From DAHUYF01 sp963838385 (GTDB lineage Bacteria > Pseudomonadota > Alphaproteobacteria > ATCC43930 > CGMCC-115725): a DNA stretch of 64,000 nucleotides. Within the stretch, counting starts at the first letter, position 1. Each line of letters opens with the position of its first letter. The notes beneath the pieces were generated by a model. It made no database searches. It was not told the origin of the DNA and saw only the letters and a list, made by a program, of their open reading frames with translations. Of the stretch, positions 47,219 to 56,286 are shown one piece after another. The stretch is from assembly GCA_963838385.1 (NCBI GenBank), contig CAWIRE010000004.1, forward strand, positions 1-64,000. The letters run 5' to 3'. A program made the translations under genes and the position numbers.

Positions 47219-48157
47219 ATGAGGAAACCCAGCTCCTTGCCCGGATTGATCTTCGTGATCATTTTCGGTATCGGCTTGGCCTTCGCCTACTCGACCTTTT
47301 CGCTGTTCGACTATCGCGAAAGCCTGTCGATCGCCGCCGGTTCCGCGATCATCGCCTTCATCGTCTCCTACTCGATCAAGGTTGCGGATCAGTGGGAACG
47401 CGTCGTGGTGCTGCGGCTCGGGCGTTTCCGAGCGCTCGAGGGGCCGGGCTTGTTTTTCATCATTCCGATCATCGAGACCGTCGCCTATTGGATCGACACT
47501 CGCGTGATCACCAGCTCCTTCAAGGCGGAAAAGACGCTCACCAAGGATACGGTCCCGGTGGATGTCGATGCCGTATTGTTTTGGAAGGTCGTCGACCCGA
47601 AAAAGGCGGCGCTCGACGTTGCCGACTATGGCAGCGCCATAAATTGGGCCTCCCAGACCGCGCTTCGCGATGTCATCGGCAAGACCATGCTGTCGGACAT
47701 GCTCGAGGGCCGGGAGAAGATCAGCAACGAGCTTCAAAGGATCATCGATTTGCGCACCGAGCCATGGGGGGTCAACGTCATTTCGGTGGAAGTCAAGGAC
47801 GTGCTGATCCCTTCCGCCTTGGAGGATGCAATGTCCATGCAGGCCCAGGCGGAACGCGAACGCCAGGCGCGGGTCATCCTCGGCGATTCGGAGCGCCAGG
47901 TCGCGGAGAAATTCGGCGAGGCGGCGAAGACCTACGCCGATAATCCCACCGCCTTTCACCTGCGGGCCATGAACATGCTCTACGAGGGCTTGAAGAAAAA
48001 CAACGCCACGATCGTCATCGTGCCGAGCACGGCGGTCGAAACGATGCAGCTCGGCGGCCTCGCCGGGGTAACGGCGCTGACCGCGACGCTGGATCAAGGA
48101 CGCGCGGCTGGTGCCGCGCCGGGTCCATGGTCCGCCTCCACGCCGGGGAAGCCCTGA
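47219..48157 (+). CDS. Slipin / stomatin-like SPFH membrane protein
   Basis: 312 residues with two N-terminal hydrophobic spans (about 8-28 and 38-54), then the SPFH domain: DQWERVVVLRLGRFRALEGP, GLFFIIPIIETVAYWIDTRV, then VDVDAVLFWKVVDPKKAALD, ending NELQRIIDLRTEPWGVNVIS and an AMSMQAQAERERQARVI coiled helix. Slipins organise membrane microdomains and oppose or assist proteases. No NfeD partner gene is adjacent, which is usual for this slipin subclass. The FNR-type box upstream suggests oxygen-limited induction. Confidence 0.88.
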   Translation: MRKPSSLPGLIFVIIFGIGLAFAYSTFSLFDYRESLSIAAGSAIIAFIVSYSIKVADQWERVVVLRLGRFRALEGPGLFFIIPIIETVAYWIDTRVITSSFKAEKTLTKDTVPVDVDAVLFWKVVDPKKAALDVADYGSAINWASQTALRDVIGKTMLSDMLEGREKISNELQRIIDLRTEPWGVNVISVEVKDVLIPSALEDAMSMQAQAERERQARVILGDSERQVAEKFGEAAKTYADNPTAFHLRAMNMLYEGLKKNNATIVIVPSTAVETMQLGGLAGVTALTATLDQGRAAGAAPGPWSASTPGKP

Positions 48158-48449
48158 TCGCGTCACCGCGTGGGGTCTTGAACGGTCGCGAATGATGAGT
48201 GCGCCTCGAGCGCACGGCGTCTATCGCCGGCACGCGAGGACATGCGGGAGATGAGGGAAGGACGCAGATCGGTCGGGAGCGGGCATGGGGCTGCGACGAA
48301 GGGCCGCATCGCGCCGCCACGCTGCCTTCAGTGCTGCAAGGGCGGATTCGCCGCGTCAACGGGGCGAGTCGTCCTGCGCTGCGCCGGCTTGATCTCGGTC
48401 CATTGGCATACTCTGGCGCGTCGACCCGGAGATGGTTCCACCGCCGCTA

Positions 48450-48463
48450 TTGATCGAGATCAA
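48450..48463 (+). promoter_or_regulatory. Perfect FNR/FixK box upstream of the cyd operon
   Basis: TTGATCGAGATCAA has both perfect half sites (TTGAT and ATCAA, N4 spacing). The surrounding gap, 48158-48647, holds no supported gene apart from a possible 22-codon leader ORF (48583-48651, starting MPQVTAATV, stop overlapping an ATG at 48648). The box lies about 230 bases before the cydP start. Cytochrome bd operons are classic FNR/FixK targets, so the site is probably functional. Confidence 0.75.
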
Positions 48464-48680
48464 AGAACGGAGAGCGGCCTCTCGCCATGCTAAGGTCATG
48501 GTTCTGGGCCATGGTTCGTCGTCCCGGGATACCGAGCAGTTTCGGCCGGGCCGATCAGGCGCCAGCCGGGGAGAGCACGTTCATGCCACAAGTCACCGCC
48601 GCTACCGTCACCGAGCATCGTGGCAATGGTCGCGGCACGAGCGGCAAATGACGTTGCCGGGCCCCGGAGCTTCCCAAGCC

Positions 48681-48851
48681 ATGTCGCGACCGTCGCTGCG
48701 CCGTGACATCGGATGGGCGCTCGCGATCAAGGCCGTCGCGCTGGCCATTCTCTACGTCGCGTTCTTTGGTCCGTCGCACCAGGTCGCGGTGACGGCCGAC
48801 CGCGTTGCCTCCGCCCTTATCGATCCCGCTCAAAGCCACCAGAGGCGCTGA
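48681..48851 (+). CDS. cydP: CydP-like small subunit of cytochrome bd oxidase
   Basis: 56 residues from ATG 48681: SRPSLRRDIGWALAIKAVAL, then AILYVAFFGPSHQVAV. One membrane helix flanked by an RR(D/E)I..L..K start and an FF.P.H turn is the CydP pattern. An earlier in-frame ATG at 48648 would add 11 residues. The stop is one base from cydA. The protein would associate with the CydAB complex in the inner membrane. Recognition is by motif and position. Confidence 0.7.
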   Translation: MSRPSLRRDIGWALAIKAVALAILYVAFFGPSHQVAVTADRVASALIDPAQSHQRR

Positions 48852-48852
48852 C

Positions 48853-50412
48853 ATGCCGTCCATCGACATCGTCGATCTTTCCCGGCTCCAATTCGCGCTG
48901 ACGGCGCTCTACCACTTCCTGTTCGTGCCGCTGACGCTCGGCCTGTCGCTGCTGCTGGCGATCATGGAAAGCGTCTATGTCATGACCGGGCGCGCCATCT
49001 GGCAGGAAATGACGAAGTTCTGGGGCACGCTCTTCGGCATCAACTTCGCGATGGGCGTGGCTACCGGCATCACCATGGAGTTCCAGTTCGGCACGAACTG
49101 GGCCTATTACTCGCATTACGTCGGGGACATCTTCGGCGCGCCGCTCGCCATCGAGGGCCTCATGGCCTTCTTTCTCGAGGCGAGCTTCATCGGCCTGTTC
49201 TTCTTCGGTTGGAACCGGATGAGCAGGGTCGGCCATCTCATCGTGACCTGGCTGGTGGCGATCGGCAGCAACCTTTCGGCCCTGTGGATCCTGATCGCCA
49301 ATGCCTGGATGCAGCATCCGGTCGGCGCCGCCTTCAATCCGGCGACCATGCGCATGGAGCTTTCGTCCTTCTATGACGTGCTGTTCAACCCCGTCGCCCA
49401 GGCGAAGTTCGTCCACACGGTGAGCGCCGGCTACGTCACGGGCTCCATGTTCGTGCTCTCGATCGGCGCCTTCTATCTGCTGCGCGGCCGACACAAGGAG
49501 ATCGCGAGGCGCTCGATCACGGTGGCCGCGAGCTTCGGCCTGGCCTCGGCGCTCTCGGTCGTCGTGCTGGGCGACGAGAGCGGTTATACCGCCGGTCTGG
49601 ACCAGAAGATGAAGATCGCGGCGATCGAGGCGATGTGGGACACCGAGCCGGCCCCGGCCAGCTTCACGCTCTTCGGCTTTCCCGACCGCACGAGCGAGAC
49701 CACGCGCTTTCGCATAGCCGTGCCGTGGGCGCTCGGCTTGATCGCCACGCGCTCGCTCGACGAGCCCGTCGCGGGGATCAAGCCGTTGGTGGCGACGGCG
49801 GAGCGGCGCATCCGCGATGGCCTGACCGGGTATCAGGATGTCGCGCGGCTGCGCGCAGAGCACAGCACGACGATCCCGCCGGAGATGGCGGCGCCGATCA
49901 GCGATCTCGGCTATGCGCTGCTGTTGAAGCGCTTCCGGCTTGATATCGAGAACGCGACCGACGCGCAGGTGCACGAAGCCGCGCTCAGCACCGTGCCTGA
50001 TGTCCCCACCTTGTTCTGGTGCTTCCGCTTCATGGTCGCCTTCGGCTTCTACTTCATCGCGCTCTTCGCCCTCGCTTTCATCATGGCGAGCCGGCGTCAG
50101 CTGGAGCGGCGCTGGTTCCTGCGGCTGGCGCTATGGAGCCTGCCGCTGCCGTGGCTCGCGGCCGAACTCGGCTGGATCGTCGCCGAATACGGTCGCCAGC
50201 CCTGGATCATCGACGGCATCCTGCCGACCTTCCTGGGCGCGTCGAGCGAGCCGGCCGGGAACATCTGGTTCAGCCTGATCGGCTTCGTGCTGTTCTACAG
50301 CACGCTCGCCATCGTCGATGTCTATCTGATGGTCAAATATGTCCGTCTCGGCCCGCATGCGCCGTCCGCGCCCCCGCGCGGCCACCTGGCGCCGGCGGCC
50401 GGCCGGCATTGA
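48853..50412 (+). CDS. cydA: Cytochrome bd ubiquinol oxidase subunit I
   Basis: Quinol oxidase subunit carrying hemes b558, b595 and d. 519 residues, close to E. coli CydA and with the long Q-loop. It begins LSRLQFALTALYHFLFVPLT (His21 equals the E. coli heme ligand His19) and includes FGINFAMGVATGITMEFQFG, NWAYYSHYVGDIFGAPLAIE, GLMAFFLEASFIGLFFFGW, KFVHTVSAGYVTGSMFVLSI, VLGDESGY and WIVAEYGRQPW. High-affinity oxygen use without proton pumping suits microaerobic growth, in line with the FNR box upstream. One base separates it from cydP. Confidence 0.97.
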   Translation: MPSIDIVDLSRLQFALTALYHFLFVPLTLGLSLLLAIMESVYVMTGRAIWQEMTKFWGTLFGINFAMGVATGITMEFQFGTNWAYYSHYVGDIFGAPLAIEGLMAFFLEASFIGLFFFGWNRMSRVGHLIVTWLVAIGSNLSALWILIANAWMQHPVGAAFNPATMRMELSSFYDVLFNPVAQAKFVHTVSAGYVTGSMFVLSIGAFYLLRGRHKEIARRSITVAASFGLASALSVVVLGDESGYTAGLDQKMKIAAIEAMWDTEPAPASFTLFGFPDRTSETTRFRIAVPWALGLIATRSLDEPVAGIKPLVATAERRIRDGLTGYQDVARLRAEHSTTIPPEMAAPISDLGYALLLKRFRLDIENATDAQVHEAALSTVPDVPTLFWCFRFMVAFGFYFIALFALAFIMASRRQLERRWFLRLALWSLPLPWLAAELGWIVAEYGRQPWIIDGILPTFLGASSEPAGNIWFSLIGFVLFYSTLAIVDVYLMVKYVRLGPHAPSAPPRGHLAPAAGRH

Positions 50413-50421
50413 GGAGGCGCC

Positions 50422-51567
50422 ATGCCGCCGATCGATTACCCGACCCTGCGCTTCCTCTGGTGGGCCTTGCTCGGCCTGCTGCTCATCGGCTTTGCCGTCA
50501 CCGACGGCTTCGATCTCGGAGCCGCGCTGCTCCAGCCGCTGGTGGCCCGGACCGACACCGAGAAGCGCCTGCTCCTCAATGCCATCGGCCCGGTCTGGGA
50601 GGGCAATCAGGTGTGGTTCATCCTCGGCGGCGGCGCCGCCTTCGCCGCCTGGCCGCCGCTCTACGCCGTCTCCTTCTCCGGCTTCTATCTCGCCATGTTC
50701 CTGGTGCTGGCGGCGCTCATCCTGCGACCCGTCGCCTTTACCTTCCGCAGCAAGCTTGAGGGCGCCCGCTGGCGGTTGGTCTGGGACTGGGCGTTCTTCG
50801 TATCGGGACTGGTTCCGGCGCTCGTTTTCGGCGTCGCCTTCGGCAACCTCTTTCTCGGCGTGCCCTTCCGCTTCGACGAGACGCTCCGCGTCACCTATGA
50901 GGGGGGCCTCTTCGGGTTGCTCAATCCCTGGGCGCTGCTTTGCGGGCTGGTGAGCGTCGCCATGCTGGCGATGCATGGCGGAAGCTGGCTCGCGCTCAAG
51001 ACCGAGGGCGCGCTGGCGCGGCGGGCCGGCGCGGCCGCCGCCTGGGCAGCCATTCTGCTCGTCGTGCTCTTCACGCTGGCAGGGATATGGATCGCCCGTG
51101 GCATCGACGGCTATGTCGTTCAGGGAGTGATCGATCCGGCGGCGCCGTCCAATCCGCTGGGCAAGAGCGTGGCGCGCGCCGCCGGCGCCTGGCTCGCCAA
51201 TTACCATATCCACCCCTGGCTCATGATCGTGCCGGCGCTCGCCTATCTCGGGGCCGCGGCGGCCTGGACGTCGCTGCGCGCGGGCCGGCCGCTCGTCGCC
51301 TTCCTGGCGAGCGGCGTCGGCGTCGCCGGTGTCGTCGCGACCGCCGGCGTCAGCCTGTTTCCGTTCCTCCTGCCGTCATCGATCGATCCAAGCAGCAGCC
51401 TCACCGTGTGGGATGCGTCGAGCAGCCGGACGACCCTCTTCATCATGCTCGTCGCGACAGTGATCTTCCTGCCCATCGTCCTCGCCTATACGGCATGGGT
51501 GTTCCGCGTGATCCGGGGTCCGGTGACCGCGGCGGGGCTGGAGCAGGAGAAGGACAGCCTCTACTGA
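50422..51567 (+). CDS. cydB: Cytochrome bd ubiquinol oxidase subunit II
   Basis: 381-residue eight-helix subunit: PTLRFLWWALLGLLLIGFAV, TDGFDLGAALLQPLVAR, NAIGPVWEGNQVWFILGGGA (the conserved GPVWDGNQVW segment) and, near the end, SLTVWDASSSRTTLFIMLVA. The start follows GAGGAGGCGCC and is 9 bases after cydA. It forms the oxidase heterodimer with CydA. cydDC, needed for assembly, are not in the window. Confidence 0.97.
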   Translation: MPPIDYPTLRFLWWALLGLLLIGFAVTDGFDLGAALLQPLVARTDTEKRLLLNAIGPVWEGNQVWFILGGGAAFAAWPPLYAVSFSGFYLAMFLVLAALILRPVAFTFRSKLEGARWRLVWDWAFFVSGLVPALVFGVAFGNLFLGVPFRFDETLRVTYEGGLFGLLNPWALLCGLVSVAMLAMHGGSWLALKTEGALARRAGAAAAWAAILLVVLFTLAGIWIARGIDGYVVQGVIDPAAPSNPLGKSVARAAGAWLANYHIHPWLMIVPALAYLGAAAAWTSLRAGRPLVAFLASGVGVAGVVATAGVSLFPFLLPSSIDPSSSLTVWDASSSRTTLFIMLVATVIFLPIVLAYTAWVFRVIRGPVTAAGLEQEKDSLY

Positions 51568-51582
51568 AGGAGCGTCGACGCG

Positions 51583-51684
51583 ATGTGGTATTTTTCCTGG
51601 GTCCTTGGCCTCGGCCTTGCCTGTTCCTTCGCGATCCTCAACGCGATGTGGCTCGAGCTCCAGCTTCCGGCTGACGGCGACTAG
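51583..51684 (+). CDS. cydX: Cytochrome bd oxidase small subunit CydX
   Basis: 33 residues, MWYFSWVLGLGLACSFAILN followed by AMWLELQLPADGD. The MWYF.W.LG...AC.FA pattern with one membrane helix and a terminal acidic tail is CydX. AAGGAG precedes it and it starts 15 bases after cydB, the usual position. It stabilises the hemes of CydAB. It is too short to be noticed by ordinary gene callers. Confidence 0.92.
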   Translation: MWYFSWVLGLGLACSFAILNAMWLELQLPADGD

Positions 51685-51766
51685 ATTTGGTCTGGCGGCG
51701 ACTTCGAGTTCCGCCCAGGACGCCCACGAGCAGCCCGCTCTGCGCCAGCGGCACGCGGGCGATGGT

Positions 51767-52222
51767 TCACGTTCCGCGGAACGCCGTCTGGTCGGCCTCG
51801 AGCCGTGCGTCGAGCTGTTCCTTGCTCTCCGGCTCCACATGCTCCAATTCGCAGATCGTGCGATAGAGATGCAGCCACCGTGCGCCAAAAACCGGCGGCT
51901 GGTGCGGGCCGTGGTAGCCTATGATCTCGACCGCGTGCCGGAAGAGGGCGACATAGCGGTGCGGGTAGTGGTCGCTGCTTACGACGAAGTCATGCATCGC
52001 CGAGTGCCACCGGGCCTCGTCGGGCTCGACCAGGATGTAAGGGACCGGATCGATAAGGCGGCGGCCGGCATGAGGCTCCAGGATGGCGCCGCGCAGCAAG
52101 CAGTGCGCCAACTCGCTGGGAACGTGCTTCGGCGCCGTGTCGCAGTCGCGGCAGGCGGAGATAAGGATGCCCTGATGGCACAGGCCGAGGTCCATGACCC
52201 AAGGCTGCAGGACGCTGGCCAT
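51767..52222 (-). CDS. Conserved hypothetical protein, histidine/tyrosine-rich
   Basis: 151 residues with PVPYILVEPDEARWHSAMHD, FVVSSDHYPHRYVALFRHAV, EIIGYHGPHQPP and RWLHLYRTICELEHVEPESK. The W-H-S-A-M-H-x-F-V-V-S-x-D-H-Y-P-H core resembles rhizobial hypothetical proteins that accompany oxygen-limitation genes, as far as I recall. Several histidines could bind metal. Four cysteines lie near the N-terminus. No function is known. It is convergent with cydX and downstream of the next leftward gene by 2 bases, hence co-transcribed. Confidence 0.65.
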   Translation of the reverse strand: MASVLQPWVMDLGLCHQGILISACRDCDTAPKHVPSELAHCLLRGAILEPHAGRRLIDPVPYILVEPDEARWHSAMHDFVVSSDHYPHRYVALFRHAVEIIGYHGPHQPPVFGARWLHLYRTICELEHVEPESKEQLDARLEADQTAFRGT

Positions 52223-52224
52223 GG

Positions 52225-52578
52225 CTACTCTCCTTCAGACGCCGGCGGCGCGGCTTCGACGTAGAAGCAGCTACCGTTCGGAAGCTTCGCGGAGAGGTCG
52301 CCGTCGCCTGCCTTCTTGATCTCTGCGCAAGCATGCTCGGTCGGATATTTGGTAAGGAGCGTTCCGAGGCCGCAAAGGTTCATCTTGTCCACCATGCTCT
52401 CCGGATCTTCGAGGTAGATGACCGTCGGATAGCCGTTGCCGCCGGCGATGCGGCAATGACCAGTATGGCCGCGCGCGATGGCCATCGTCTCCCATCCTAA
52501 GCCCGCCACAACACTCGCCGCAAGCACCGCCGACCATGATTTGCGAATACGCACACAACTGATCGATGGGCCGCTCAT
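52225..52578 (-). CDS. Hypothetical exported or membrane-anchored small protein
   Basis: 117 residues if ATG 52578 is used; the start is uncertain because AAGG lies too close to it. A hydrophobic segment (SWSAVLAASVVAGLGWETMA) could be a signal or anchor. The mature part has four cysteines (HCRIAGG, LCGLG, HACAEIK, GSCFYVE) spaced as in disulfide-bonded periplasmic proteins, and NGYPTVIYLEDPESMVDKMN. No family recognised. The stop is 2 bases before the next leftward gene. Confidence 0.5.
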   Translation of the reverse strand: MSGPSISCVRIRKSWSAVLAASVVAGLGWETMAIARGHTGHCRIAGGNGYPTVIYLEDPESMVDKMNLCGLGTLLTKYPTEHACAEIKKAGDGDLSAKLPNGSCFYVEAAPPASEGE

Positions 52579-52747
52579 CCTTCGGCAGCAAGGTGCGATC
52601 GTTCGAGCAGCCAGCGCGGACATGGGTCGAGTTCTCCCGGGGGGCTTGGCTTGGAGGCGTGGCGATGGTCGGCGTGGTGAGTTCGTCGCGGCGCGGGTAT
52701 CATGCCGGCTCGCATCGCCTGTCTTCATCCGTCCGAAAGGCATTCTC

Positions 52748-53737
52748 GTGAGCGAGAAAATTGCAGTCCCCCCGACCGCTCCGGCACGGGTCCCACCGCC
52801 GGCGCACCCGCAGGAGCGGCAAGAGCCGCTGCCATGGCGCTGGCCGAAGCCAGGCGAAGACGATCCGGACGCGCCGGCGCGCGTGCGGGCAATCCTCGAA
52901 AGTCCCAGCTATCGTCAGGCCGATCAGGACGTCGACTTTCTCAATTGCGACGACGCTCGCGGCCTGAGGTTGCAGCTGGACTATCGCAAGGCGGAGCACG
53001 TGCTCGAGCAGGAAGGCGTCGCCCACACGATTGTGGTCTTCGGCAGTACCCGCATCCGCGAGCCCCGCTCGGCGCGACGCGACGTCGCGGCGCTGCGCGC
53101 GGCGAGCGACGCGAATCCCGGCGACGCAGCGCTGCGGCGGCGACTGGCGATCGCCGAGCGCATCGAAGCCAAGAGCCGCTACTATGAAATCGCGCGTGAA
53201 TTCTCCCGCATGGTCAGCACGATGTGGCTTGCCCAGCGTCGCGAGCGCGTCCTCGTCATGACCGGCGGCGGGCCCGGGGTCATGGAAGCCGCAAATCGCG
53301 GTGCGTACGATGCCGGTGCGAAATCCATAGGCCTGAACATCACCTTGCCCCACGAGCAATACCCGAACCCCTACGTGACGCCGGATCTCTGCTTCCGCTT
53401 CCATTATTTCGCGATCCGAAAACTGCATTTCCTCATGCGGGCGAGGGCTCTCGTCGCGTTTCCCGGCGGATACGGTACGCTGGACGAGTTGTTCGAGCTC
53501 TTGACGCTGGTGCAGACCAGGAAGATGAATCCTCTGCCGATAATCCTGGTCGGCAAGTCCTACTGGCGACAGGTCTTCAATCCCGAATTTCTCGTGGACG
53601 AGGGCGTCATCGATGCCGAGGACCGTGACCTGTTCTGGTTTGCCGAGACCGCCGAGGAGATCTGGAACGACATCCTGCGTTGGCACGATCTCATGGGCGG
53701 CCCGCTCGGCTCCAAGAGCCGAGGGCAACCGGCATGA
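52748..53737 (+). CDS. LOG-family (TIGR00730-like) nucleotide hydrolase
   Basis: 329 residues from GTG 52748, preceded by AAAGG. A charged N-terminal extension of about 110 residues precedes the Rossmann-like LOG domain with VLVMTGGGPGVMEAANRGAY (the GGGxGxM motif) and VAFPGGYGTLDELFELLTLV (PGGxGTxxE). Family enzymes cleave ribose-5-phosphate from purine nucleoside monophosphates; plant members activate cytokinins, and bacterial ones are often housekeeping (PpnN/YgdH). The long extension resembles the PpnN type. It overlaps the metallo-beta-lactamase gene by ATGA. Confidence 0.88.
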   Translation: MSEKIAVPPTAPARVPPPAHPQERQEPLPWRWPKPGEDDPDAPARVRAILESPSYRQADQDVDFLNCDDARGLRLQLDYRKAEHVLEQEGVAHTIVVFGSTRIREPRSARRDVAALRAASDANPGDAALRRRLAIAERIEAKSRYYEIAREFSRMVSTMWLAQRRERVLVMTGGGPGVMEAANRGAYDAGAKSIGLNITLPHEQYPNPYVTPDLCFRFHYFAIRKLHFLMRARALVAFPGGYGTLDELFELLTLVQTRKMNPLPIILVGKSYWRQVFNPEFLVDEGVIDAEDRDLFWFAETAEEIWNDILRWHDLMGGPLGSKSRGQPA

Positions 53738-55126
53738 AGCTGTCGTTTCACGGCGCCGACCGCGGCGTCACCGGCTCCTGCCACATGATCGAAGTGGGGG
53801 GATGCCGCGTCGCGATCGATTGCGGCATGTTTCAAGGCAGCCGGGAACTTCACGAAGAGAATGCCGACGCGTTCGGCTTCGAGCCGGAGAAGGTCGACTT
53901 TCTGTTGCTGACCCACGCCCATCTTGATCATTGCGGCCGCCTGCCGCTGCTGGTCAAGCGTGGCTTCCGGGGTGAGATCATCACGACCTCCGCTTCGCGC
54001 GAACTCGTCCGCCTGGTGCTGCTCGACGCGGCCCATCTTCAGGAGGAGGAGGCCCGCCGCCGGGCGCGCGCCGCGTCACGACATGGTCATGACGAAAGCA
54101 AGCCTGTGCCGCTCTATTCGGTGCTCGACGCGCTCAACAGCCTCGATCGCTTCTCCCGCACGGCGGCCTACGGCGAGCCCCTGGAGCTGAGGCCCGGCCT
54201 TCGCGCCACCTTTCTCGATGCCGGTCATATCCTCGGCTCGGCCAGCATTCTCATCGAGGCGGAGGAAGGTGGGCGGACCCGCCGCATCCTTTATTCCGGA
54301 GACATTGGCAACGCCGGACGACCACTGCTGCGCTCTCCCGTCACCCCGCCGGCCGCAGACATCGTGGTGATGGAAACCACCTATGGCGATCGATTGCACC
54401 GATCGCCGGAGGCCTCCGTCGAGGAGCTGTATGACGCCATCGGCGCCACGCTTGCCCGCGGCGGCAATGTCATCATCCCGACATTCGCGCTCGAACGCGC
54501 CCAGGAAGTTCTGTTCTTTCTTCGCCAAGGCATTGAGCGGAATCGGGTGAGTCCCTCGATGCAGGTGTTCCTCGATTCTCCCATGGCGATCTCCGCGACG
54601 GAAATCTTCGAGCGCCACCCCGAATGTTACGACCCCGGCGTCGCCGCTCTTTTCAAGGAGGGGCGCGACCCGTTCGCTCTGCCCGGACTGCATCTGACGC
54701 GCGAGACGGCCGAACTCGATGGCGATCAACAAGATCAGCGGGGGCGCTCTCATCATGGCCGGATCTGGCATGTGCACTGGAGGGCGGGTGCGCCACCATC
54801 TCTTGCACAACCTGTCGAAGGCGGAGGCGAGCGTCGTTTTCGTCGGCTTCGCCGCCCGAGGAACTCTGGCGCGGCTGATCATCGATGGGGCCAAGCGCGT
54901 CCGTCTCTTCGACGAGGAGATCCCGGTAAGGGCCCGTGTCCACACGATCAACGGGTTGTCGGCTCACGCCGACCAGCGCGAGCTCTCGACCTGGCTGGCG
55001 CGGATCGGCGGCGTGACGACGACAATTCTCGTCCACGGCGAGGAAAGCGCCATGCGCGCCTTTGCAGCGCAGCTCGGCGGCACGCGCGTCGAGATGCCGA
55101 GACTGCATGAGCAGCTCGAATTCTGA
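53734..55126 (+). CDS. Metallo-beta-lactamase / beta-CASP RNase-like protein, with frameshift
   Basis: Two-domain protein of the CPSF/YSH1-like RNA nuclease family, about 463 residues if repaired. MBL motifs are THAHLDHCGRLPLL, LDAGHILGSASILI and SGDIGN; beta-CASP part has METTYGDRLHR, IPTFALERAQEVLFFLRQGI and FLDSPMAISATEIF. The frame breaks near 54715. Removing one C gives SMAINKISGGALIMAGSGMC and TINGLSAHADQRELSTWLAR, stopping at 55126. Length 1393 = 3n+1. ATG 53734 overlaps the LOG gene stop. The LOG-MBL pairing suggests a joint role in RNA or nucleotide turnover under stress. Confidence 0.85.
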
Positions 55127-55187
55127 TCGGTCTGTCTCTGCATCTCGCCGCCGCTCCTTCCGTCCCGGCGACCGCCTTCCGCCAAGG

Positions 55188-55860
55188 CTATAGCGCGCCG
55201 GGGCCGGGTTTTCTCGCCACCACCCGGACTTGCGTCAGCTTCGGGAAGAGGTGGCCGCAGAAGTCTCGACAGGGTGTGAAACAACCGCGGCCCGGCGTAT
55301 TTCCAAACCAGCGTTGCGCGGGGAGGGAAGCGGAAGGCGATCCGCTCGCAAGAGACGACATCCAGCCCCGCATGCCGGACCAGATTGCCGAGGTTCATCG
55401 GCGACCAGGTGTAGAGATGCTGGTCCTGGTTCCGCTCGACATAGCGTGTGTCATACCGCTCGCACGGCGCGACGAGAACGAGACGGCCGCCCGGCTTCAA
55501 CTTGGCGCGCATCAGTCGCAGGGTGTCGAACGGATCGGGCACGTGCTCGAGCGCATGGTTGGACACGATGAGATCCGCCAGCGCGTCAGGAAATTCGGCA
55601 AGAGAGGCGCGGACCTCGTATCCTTTGCGCTGCGCGTAAGCCCGCGAGACCGGATTGATTTCCACCCCGAGCTTGACCCTCGCCGGGATCGCGTCCAGCA
55701 AGTGCCCTCCGGCGCAGCCGAAATCGATGACAGTCTCCGGCTCGCCGATGTGCTCGGCGTAGATCCAGAAGATCGCCGGTACATGCATGTCGGCCCCGCC
55801 ATGGGCGAGCTGCCATGCGAAATAGGCTTCGTCGTAGCGAGACTGGCTCATCTCGGCCAT
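55188..55860 (-). CDS. SAM-dependent methyltransferase (class I), with probable C-terminal frameshift
   Basis: From ATG 55860 (AAGGA six bases upstream) comes SQSRYDEAYFAWQLAHGGAD, then the SAM-binding TVIDFGCAGGHLLDAIPARV, LIVSNHALEHVPDPFDTLRL and LKPGGRLVLVAPCERYDTRY. In this frame the C-terminus becomes unlikely and would run 160 bases over the convergent gene. A shift near 55250 gives LFPKLTQVRVVARKPGPGAL and a stop at 55188, a typical ending. Length 673 = 3n+1. Substrate unknown; such proteins often act on small molecules or sugars. Confidence 0.75.
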
Positions 55861-55931
55861 GGCATTCCTTTGCGACTGCCCAAGCCGCGGCACGACGCCC
55901 TGCCCGCGACGACGAGGGCTCTCGTGGTAAT

Positions 55932-56286
55932 TCAACGCTTGCCGCGATGTCGCGGTTCACGCCACCGGCATCGGTTGCGGACCCGGGCAATGGCGCGGGC
56001 AAACGCGCCGGGATCGTCGAGCGCACGGGCGAGCACGATCGCGCCTTGAACCTCGGCGAGGATCTCCTCGGCGAGCGCCACCGCTGCCGCCTTCTCGCGT
56101 CCGGCGCGCATCAGCGCGCCCGAAAGCGCGTCCAGCCAGCGGGAGAAATATCCCCCGACCTCGCGCGCGAAGCGGTCGCGGGCATCGCCCAGGGCGAACG
56201 CGCCGACGAGCCAGACGCGCCGGCCCGACCGGAAATAGCCGTCGACGGCGTCGGGCAGGGCGGCAATGCCGTCCTCGGGCCGCTCC
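55932..56286 (-). pseudogene. TetR-family regulator remnant lacking its DNA-binding domain
   Basis: The frame reads DGIAALPDAVDGYFRSGRRV, then WLVGAFALGDARDRFAREVG, GYFSRWLDALSGALMRAGRE and AVALAEEILAEVQGAIVLAR, which is the ligand-binding half of a TetR regulator. About 80 N-terminal residues with the helix-turn-helix are absent: the reading frame abuts the DUF1348 stop at 56287-56289 and there is no start codon or HTH sequence. A deletion joining the two is the simplest explanation. Unlike the single-base frameshifts elsewhere, this is missing sequence. Confidence 0.65.

Noticed and set aside
48158..48449. Short open frames on both strands between the slipin gene and the cyd leader
   Set aside because: None has a convincing ribosome binding site, family-like sequence or consistent codon pattern.
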